NCBI GenBank assembly: GCA_031549605.1
Contig: JAVBPM010000076.1
Location: forward strand, 1-34,436
Direction of reading: 5' to 3'
Source of the DNA: WRAI01 sp031549605
GTDB taxonomy: Bacteria > Bacillota > Clostridia > Oscillospirales > UBA929
DNA: 34,436 nucleotides
Each line of letters starts with the position of its first letter. Position 1 is the stretch's first letter. The position numbers were made by a program, and so were the translations under genes. Below are positions 30,636 through 34,436 of this stretch, one piece after another. Below the pieces are notes generated by a model. That model was not told where the DNA came from, did no database searches, and saw only the letters and a list, made by a program, of their open reading frames with translations.

Positions 30636-31850
30636 TTAGAGTTGTGATGCCAGATAGACAGCGACGTCGCGGCGCGTCAGTGAGGAGGGGCTGCCGTCGG
30701 CACGGCCCCATACGGTTTCGGCGCGCGCCTTAACCTCGTCGACGGTAACGGGGCTGTCGTCGAGATGTCGCCAGTCGTCGGCGCTGCGGCCGGTCAGTGC
30801 GTGCAGCTGGCGCAGGGTAACGATGCGGTCGGGGTAAAAACGGTTGTTGCGGTAGCCGGTGACGTAGCCGGCGCGCTCCAGCGCTTGAGCGGCGGGCAGC
30901 GCCGGGTCGTCAGGCGCGACATCCTCGAAGGGTGACAGCGCCAGCAGCTGGCTGACGGTGACCACGCGGTAGCCGTGACGTGCCAGCAGCGCCAGCTGAC
31001 GCGGCAGCGCGTCGGCGACGGGCGACTGCTTGGACATATTGAGGCCGTCCTTTTGAAAGATAATCTGGCCGTTGAGCGCGTCGGGGTTCTGCGCCAATGC
31101 GCGTTCAAGCGGCGCGACCATGGCGTCGACGTCGGCGCGGTAGTCGCCACAGGTGGGCAGCCAGCCGCCGCCGTCGAAGGAGGCCGCCATATAGTGATAG
31201 TTCATCGCGGCGTAAGCGTCATAAGAAGTATGCCCATCGGGGATGCGGTCAATGTAATGGGGCGGGCGCGCCAGTTTGATATGCTGGCCGGTCAGCTCAA
31301 ACACAAGGTCATGCAGGCGGCGCAGGTCGGCGACGACCTCGTCGAGCCGCTGCAACGGCTTGCGGTTGCGGTAGACGGTGCGGTTTTTGCCGTAGATGAT
31401 GTGGCGGTAGGTGTGGTTGGCGATTTCGTGGCCCTCGGCAACCATGCGCTGTATCAGCTCGGGGCAGGCGGCGGCGCCGGCCAAGCTGTCCATGTCAAAG
31501 CAGGGGTAGTGGTCGTAGCCATGGCCAAAGACGTACTGTGAGCCGACCTCTCCGGCGGTGTCGGGGTAGTTTTCGGCTGTCGAGCCAATGACGTCAAAGG
31601 TGCCAACGGCGTCGTATTGCTTGAGCGTGTCTAGCAGGTGAGCGGTCAGGCCGGCGTCGCCGTTGACCGGTGGCTGGCAGGGCAGTTTGCTGGGGCCGTC
31701 GTCAAAGGTCATGGCGCAGACGCGCTGGGTGGGCGGATAGACAAATTCAATGCGGCGGCTGGCCGACAAAATGCGGCCGGCGCGCTCCTTGACCATCGCC
31801 TTGCGCTTGTGGTTGATGCTGCGCAGCAGTCCGTAGAGTGGAATGTTCAT
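30636..31850 (-). CDS. Polysaccharide deacetylase (NodB fold) with C-terminal SLH-like segment
   Basis: 404 residues. NodB motifs: TFDDGPS (D50, D51), GHEIANHTYRH (H146, H150), LARPPHY, and IIFQKDGLN late in the domain. Between D51 and H146 is an unusual insertion with GHGYDHYPCFDMDSL (about 109-123). Residues about 318-351 read ALERAGYVTGYRNNRFYPDRIVT.RQL, like one S-layer homology motif; a weaker repeat may follow to 404. No signal peptide or membrane helix is seen at the N-terminus, odd for a wall enzyme. Would remove N- or O-acetyl groups from a glycan. Follows the PHP gene by four bases. Confidence 0.85.
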   Translation of the reverse strand: MNIPLYGLLRSINHKRKAMVKERAGRILSASRRIEFVYPPTQRVCAMTFDDGPSKLPCQPPVNGDAGLTAHLLDTLKQYDAVGTFDVIGSTAENYPDTAGEVGSQYVFGHGYDHYPCFDMDSLAGAAACPELIQRMVAEGHEIANHTYRHIIYGKNRTVYRNRKPLQRLDEVVADLRRLHDLVFELTGQHIKLARPPHYIDRIPDGHTSYDAYAAMNYHYMAASFDGGGWLPTCGDYRADVDAMVAPLERALAQNPDALNGQIIFQKDGLNMSKQSPVADALPRQLALLARHGYRVVTVSQLLALSPFEDVAPDDPALPAAQALERAGYVTGYRNNRFYPDRIVTLRQLHALTGRSADDWRHLDDSPVTVDEVKARAETVWGRADGSPSSLTRRDVAVYLASQL

Positions 31851-31854
31851 ACCA

Positions 31855-32556
31855 TCACCTGTATTTCATCATAAAGTAAAATAGCTTGACCAGCTGGCGC
31901 GGTTTTTTGTGCCAGGGCACGCGCTTGAGCTTGTTGAGCGCCTGCCACCACGCGTGGCCGGGGTTGCCGTCGGGCTGGCTCTGGCCTTGACGCAGCGCCG
32001 TTTTGACGTCGGCGCCGTCGGGGATAACGGTATAGCAGCGGCCGACCTCGCGTGCGATGTGCGCGTCGCTACCGCCGGTGGCAAATTTGCCGTGCCGTTG
32101 CGCGGCGGCAATGGCGGCGTCTCTGTTACCCGGGTTGCGCGCCATGTCGCGGCTGTTGGTCGTCTCAATGCCGTCAATCAACACCAGCACGGCGTCGGGC
32201 AACGGGTCGGGGTAGGCGAAGGGGTGGGCGGCTATCAGCAGGCCGTCCTGCTCGCGCACCGCCTGTGCCACGAGCGGCAAGGGATAGCGCCCGTTGGTTT
32301 TAGACAGCTTGTCCAGCGTGTCGGCGCGCACAAACAGCGCCAGCATGTGGCCGCCGTCGGTTGAAACCTCCATGCCGTCGATGACGGTAAAGTCGGCGGG
32401 CGCGGCGGCGCGGACGGCGGCACAATAGGCGCCGTTGTTGTGGTCGGTCACGGCGAGACCGCTCAGACCGGCGGCCAGCGCGGCGTCGAGCAGCCGTTGC
32501 GGCGACAGCGTGCCGTCGACCGAGGCCGCGGTGTGAATGTGCAGGTCGAGCTTCAT
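31855..32556 (-). CDS. PHP-domain metal-dependent phosphoesterase
   Basis: 233 residues. DLHIHTAASVDG at the start (H6, H8), AVTDHNN, DGMEVSTDGGHMLALFV, LIAAHPF, and ATGGSDAHIAREVG are the metal-binding motifs of the PHP domain. Members hydrolyse phosphate esters or nucleotides; the substrate is unknown. ATG overlaps the stop of the ATP-grasp gene by four bases, so the two proteins are likely made together. Confidence 0.92.
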   Translation of the reverse strand: MKLDLHIHTAASVDGTLSPQRLLDAALAAGLSGLAVTDHNNGAYCAAVRAAAPADFTVIDGMEVSTDGGHMLALFVRADTLDKLSKTNGRYPLPLVAQAVREQDGLLIAAHPFAYPDPLPDAVLVLIDGIETTNSRDMARNPGNRDAAIAAAQRHGKFATGGSDAHIAREVGRCYTVIPDGADVKTALRQGQSQPDGNPGHAWWQALNKLKRVPWHKKPRQLVKLFYFMMKYR

Positions 32557-33677
32557 GACTTCACCCGCTTTAATAGCGACTTGAAGTAGGCCAACGCCGG
32601 TTTGCGGTCATGCCGGTCGTAGACGCCGCCCTTGGTTGAACGCGACAGCAACGTGGCCAGCAGCGTAAACGGCGCGGCGAGCCGGCCGCGTTTAAGCTGT
32701 GCCAGCGCCGCTTGCGTATCGCCGACGAGGTATTGCATGGCGACGCCTTGGGTGTAGGCGCAGCTGTCGGCTTGCGGCAGCGTTTGGGTACAGGCGGCGG
32801 CGTAGGCGGAGAAAAAGCCGGCGCCGGCGACAACGGCCAGCGGCGCGCTGCCCCAGACGCGCGGATTGATCTCGAGCAGCCGCCAGTTGTCGGCGCTGCC
32901 CTTGAACTCGACCATGGCGATGCCGGTAAACTGCACGGCTTGCAGTAACGCAACGGCCTGTTTGACCATGCCGTCGTGCCATTCGCTGCGGCAGAGCGTC
33001 GACGGGCCGCCTGTCAGCGGGTACTGGCGCAGACGGCGGTGGCAGAACAGACTGACCGGTCGGGATTGCGCGTCCATGACGACCGAAACGCCCCAGCCGT
33101 CGCCCTCGATAAACTCGGACACCAACAGGGGATGGCTTTTCATCTTGTCGTAATGCTGCTGAAACTGATCGGCATTGTGGGCGATGGCGTAGCGCTGACC
33201 GGCGTGCAGCCCGAGGCCCTCGCCGAAGGTATATTTGAGAATGACGGGGTAGGCGAATTGCCGGTAGTCAGCCGGGTCAAGTGTGGCCGGCGTCGCGATA
33301 TGCAGTTTGTCGGCCAAGGCCTTGACGGCAATCTTGTCGTTGAGTTGTTCCAATGTGTCAGGGTCGGCAACCAGCAGGTCGGCGACGTTGGCGAACAGCT
33401 GGCGATGCTGCGCCACGGCGTTGAGCGTGTCGCGGCCGACCGGCAGCAGAACCGGTCGCTCGGCCTGTTCGGCACACAGCGCAGCCAGCGCCTGCGCCGT
33501 TTGCAGCGCGTCGGTGCTCGCCGGCAGCGTGTGACGCTGCGCGACGTAGCGCGATGCGCTGCCGATGGGCATGCGGCCCGCCGTTGTAACGGCCATGACG
33601 GCATGGCCGTTACAACCCAACTCGCGAATGATGGCGGGCGTGGTGCGATACTGGCAATCGGTGACCAGAACAGTCAA
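32553..33677 (-). CDS. ATP-grasp family ligase
   Basis: 374 residues. N-terminal Rossmann-like part (MTVLVTDCQYRTTPAIIRELG), then the ATP-grasp region: VILKYTFGEGLGLH (nucleotide lysine), LVSEFIEGDGWGVSVVMD, MVEFKG....WRLLEINPRVWGSA (Mg2+-binding Glu and Asn). Resembles carbamoyl-phosphate-synthase-like ATP-grasp enzymes that join a carboxylate to an amine or similar. TTG 33677 is chosen because AAGGAGG lies eight bases upstream; GTG 33686 touches it. First gene of a three-gene operon with PHP and deacetylase. Substrate unknown. Confidence 0.88.
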   Translation of the reverse strand: MTVLVTDCQYRTTPAIIRELGCNGHAVMAVTTAGRMPIGSASRYVAQRHTLPASTDALQTAQALAALCAEQAERPVLLPVGRDTLNAVAQHRQLFANVADLLVADPDTLEQLNDKIAVKALADKLHIATPATLDPADYRQFAYPVILKYTFGEGLGLHAGQRYAIAHNADQFQQHYDKMKSHPLLVSEFIEGDGWGVSVVMDAQSRPVSLFCHRRLRQYPLTGGPSTLCRSEWHDGMVKQAVALLQAVQFTGIAMVEFKGSADNWRLLEINPRVWGSAPLAVVAGAGFFSAYAAACTQTLPQADSCAYTQGVAMQYLVGDTQAALAQLKRGRLAAPFTLLATLLSRSTKGGVYDRHDRKPALAYFKSLLKRVKS

Positions 33678-33710
33678 GCGCGTCACCTCCTTATATTGTC
33701 GTGTTAACCC

Positions 33711-33719
33711 AGTATATCA
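33711..33719 (-). promoter_or_regulatory. Extended -10 promoter of the ATP-grasp operon
   Basis: Minus strand TGATATACT: TG plus TATACT; -35 box at 17 nt is poor (TTTTCT). Lies 34 bp ahead of the TTG start. Confidence 0.55.
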
Positions 33720-33772
33720 TAGAGCAGCGGCACAGAAAAGGCTCAATTTAGCAAGAAGGAGCGCAGGGTGAT

Positions 33773-33955
33773 GTGGATAAATTATGCTGGAAGTTTCTGC
33801 CTTTTACTGTCGAAATAACGGCGGATGAGCTAGCGTTTTTGGACAAAATGTACACGGAAAATGGTGGGTATGTAAAATGCGCGCGTTATGTGAGGTCGAT
33901 TGTGCAAATGCGACAAAATGGCGTTGAGACGTACAAGTCGTTGTGGGGATGTTGA
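33773..33955 (+). CDS. Small hypothetical protein
   Basis: 60 residues from GTG 33773. Sequence is mixed polar/hydrophobic, with a helix-like ITADELAFLDKMYTENGGYVKCARYVRSIVQ; this could form a small helical domain, but I do not recognise it. Base composition is more AT-rich than the neighbours, and AGGG lies four bases and AAGGAG eleven bases upstream, neither ideal. Its TGA overlaps the -35 box of the next gene. An out-of-frame ATG at 33771 gives only 15 codons. May be a real accessory gene or chance. Confidence 0.4.
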   Translation: MDKLCWKFLPFTVEITADELAFLDKMYTENGGYVKCARYVRSIVQMRQNGVETYKSLWGC

Positions 33956-33980
33956 CAGTATCGCCTATCTCTGTTAGTAT
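33952..33980 (+). promoter_or_regulatory. Promoter of the secreted protein gene at the right edge
   Basis: -35 TTGACA (33952-33957), 17 nt, -10 TAGTAT (33975-33980). A leader of about 135 bases follows before the start codon at 34123; I see no clear riboswitch in it. Confidence 0.7.
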
Positions 33981-34122
33981 CAAAATATACTGCCGGATTT
34001 TGCTTGTGCGGTGCTTTATTGGGCGTTTACGCGCATGAAAAAGTGGGGGTGCGGCTCGACATAGAGCGGCAGGCAAAACGGCTACATACGAATGCTTAGA
34101 GGCAACAGTAGGAGGGTCAATC

Positions 34123-34365
34123 ATGAAACATCCCAGCAAAACGCACAAAAGGTTCATCGCACTGACTGTCGGCATCTTGATGCTCGTCGGGTTCGTGGCG
34201 CCTGTCGGCTTGATTTCGCCGCAGACTGCCCACGCCGCGGGCACGCTTTTGCCCGATGCGGCCGTGTTTAACAACTGGGTTCAAGATCCCGCTACAGTCG
34301 TTGGTACGCCCGGCGTCAGCGCGGTCGAGACACTTGACGGCGTGAAATGGCGCCACCTCAAGTAG
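34123..34365 (+). CDS. Secreted protein N-terminus ended by an amber codon (possible broken gene)
   Basis: 80 residues. Residues 1-38 are a textbook signal peptide: basic MKHPSKTHKR, hydrophobic core, and AHA|AG cleavage. Only about 42 mature residues follow (FNNWVQDPATVVGTPGVSAVETLDGVKWRHLK) before TAG at 34363-34365. The same frame then reads ATGNHKGQAPALFVMQKYA up to TGA at 34423, which looks like continued coding sequence. AGGAGGG precedes the ATG and a good promoter lies upstream, so the start is functional. Either a tiny secreted protein or a truncated large surface protein; the window ends too soon to decide. Confidence 0.65.
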   Translation: MKHPSKTHKRFIALTVGILMLVGFVAPVGLISPQTAHAAGTLLPDAAVFNNWVQDPATVVGTPGVSAVETLDGVKWRHLK

Positions 34366-34436
34366 GCGACGGGCAACCACAAAGGCCAAGCACCCGCCCT
34401 CTTCGTAATGCAGAAATATGCTTGAGACGGCGTGAC

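Noticed and set aside
34363..34425. TAG/TGA as recoded codons (pyrrolysine or selenocysteine)
   Set aside because: Other genes in the window end normally with TAG and TGA, no recoding hairpin is evident after either codon, and the coding stretch beyond is very short.
1..34436. CRISPR array, tRNA, rRNA, insertion sequence, prophage
   Set aside because: No evenly spaced repeats, no RNA gene signatures, no transposase or integrase translations and no target-site duplications were seen.

Overview
The window (about 34.4 kb, GC-rich, codon third positions mostly G or C) looks like chromosome from an endospore-forming Clostridia, most likely an Oscillospirales-type Firmicute. The grounds are six sporulation genes (ylbJ, yqfC, yqfD, a ytaF/mntP-type gene, spoVAD, spoVAE), strong AGGAGG ribosome-binding sites, sigma-A-type promoters, a phoH-ybeY-dgkA-era-recO-mutS2 block, and a biotin-dependent Na+-translocating decarboxylase. 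I see no rRNA, tRNA, CRISPR array, insertion sequence or intact prophage. No gap between genes exceeds about 250 bases.

Layout. 1-1239: the end of a flavin split-barrel protein faces an orphan type IV-type pilin fused to a discoidin-like domain. 1406-4195: divergent sporulation genes ylbJ (minus) and yqfC-yqfD (plus). 4192-8611: a DUF1294 membrane protein, a small phage-like protein, a TetR-controlled ABC-2 exporter operon with a 45-bp palindromic operator over its promoter, and a MntP/YtaF membrane protein. 8667-14065: a Na+/solute symporter, a secreted papain-like protease with lectin-like, X2-like and InlB-type modules, then spoVAD-spoVAE. 14262-17176: rlmB translationally coupled to a large membrane protein that has the fold plan of a heavy-metal P-type ATPase but has lost every catalytic motif; a zinc-ribbon reading frame lies directly behind it. 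17355-19009: a GtrB/DPM1-like glycosyltransferase overlapping rsmE. 19252-26233: phoH, ybeY, dgkA, era, recO, mutS2 (tightly packed or overlapping) and a diguanylate cyclase with its own promoter. 26291-30528 (minus): VOC protein, PQ-loop-like membrane protein, PiT phosphate transporter, its DUF47 partner, and Na+-pump decarboxylase subunits beta, OadG-like and biotin carrier, ended by a strong shared terminator. 30636-33677 (minus): an ATP-grasp - PHP - polysaccharide deacetylase operon. 33773-34436: a small AT-richer ORF and the start of a secreted protein cut short by an amber codon.

How the genes fit together. The sporulation genes serve mother-cell membrane functions (YlbJ, YqfC/D, perhaps YtaF) and dipicolinic acid handling (SpoVAD/E). 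The phoH-to-mutS2 block is ribosome/RNA and DNA maintenance; rlmB and rsmE add rRNA methylation. The usual yqfCD-phoH linkage is broken here by about 15 kb. The most unusual items are the catalytically dead P-type ATPase homologue with an adjacent zinc ribbon, the discoidin pilin, the ATP-grasp/PHP/SLH-like deacetylase operon, and the interrupted secreted protein at the right edge. All functional calls rest on reading the translations and motif recognition; no database search was run.
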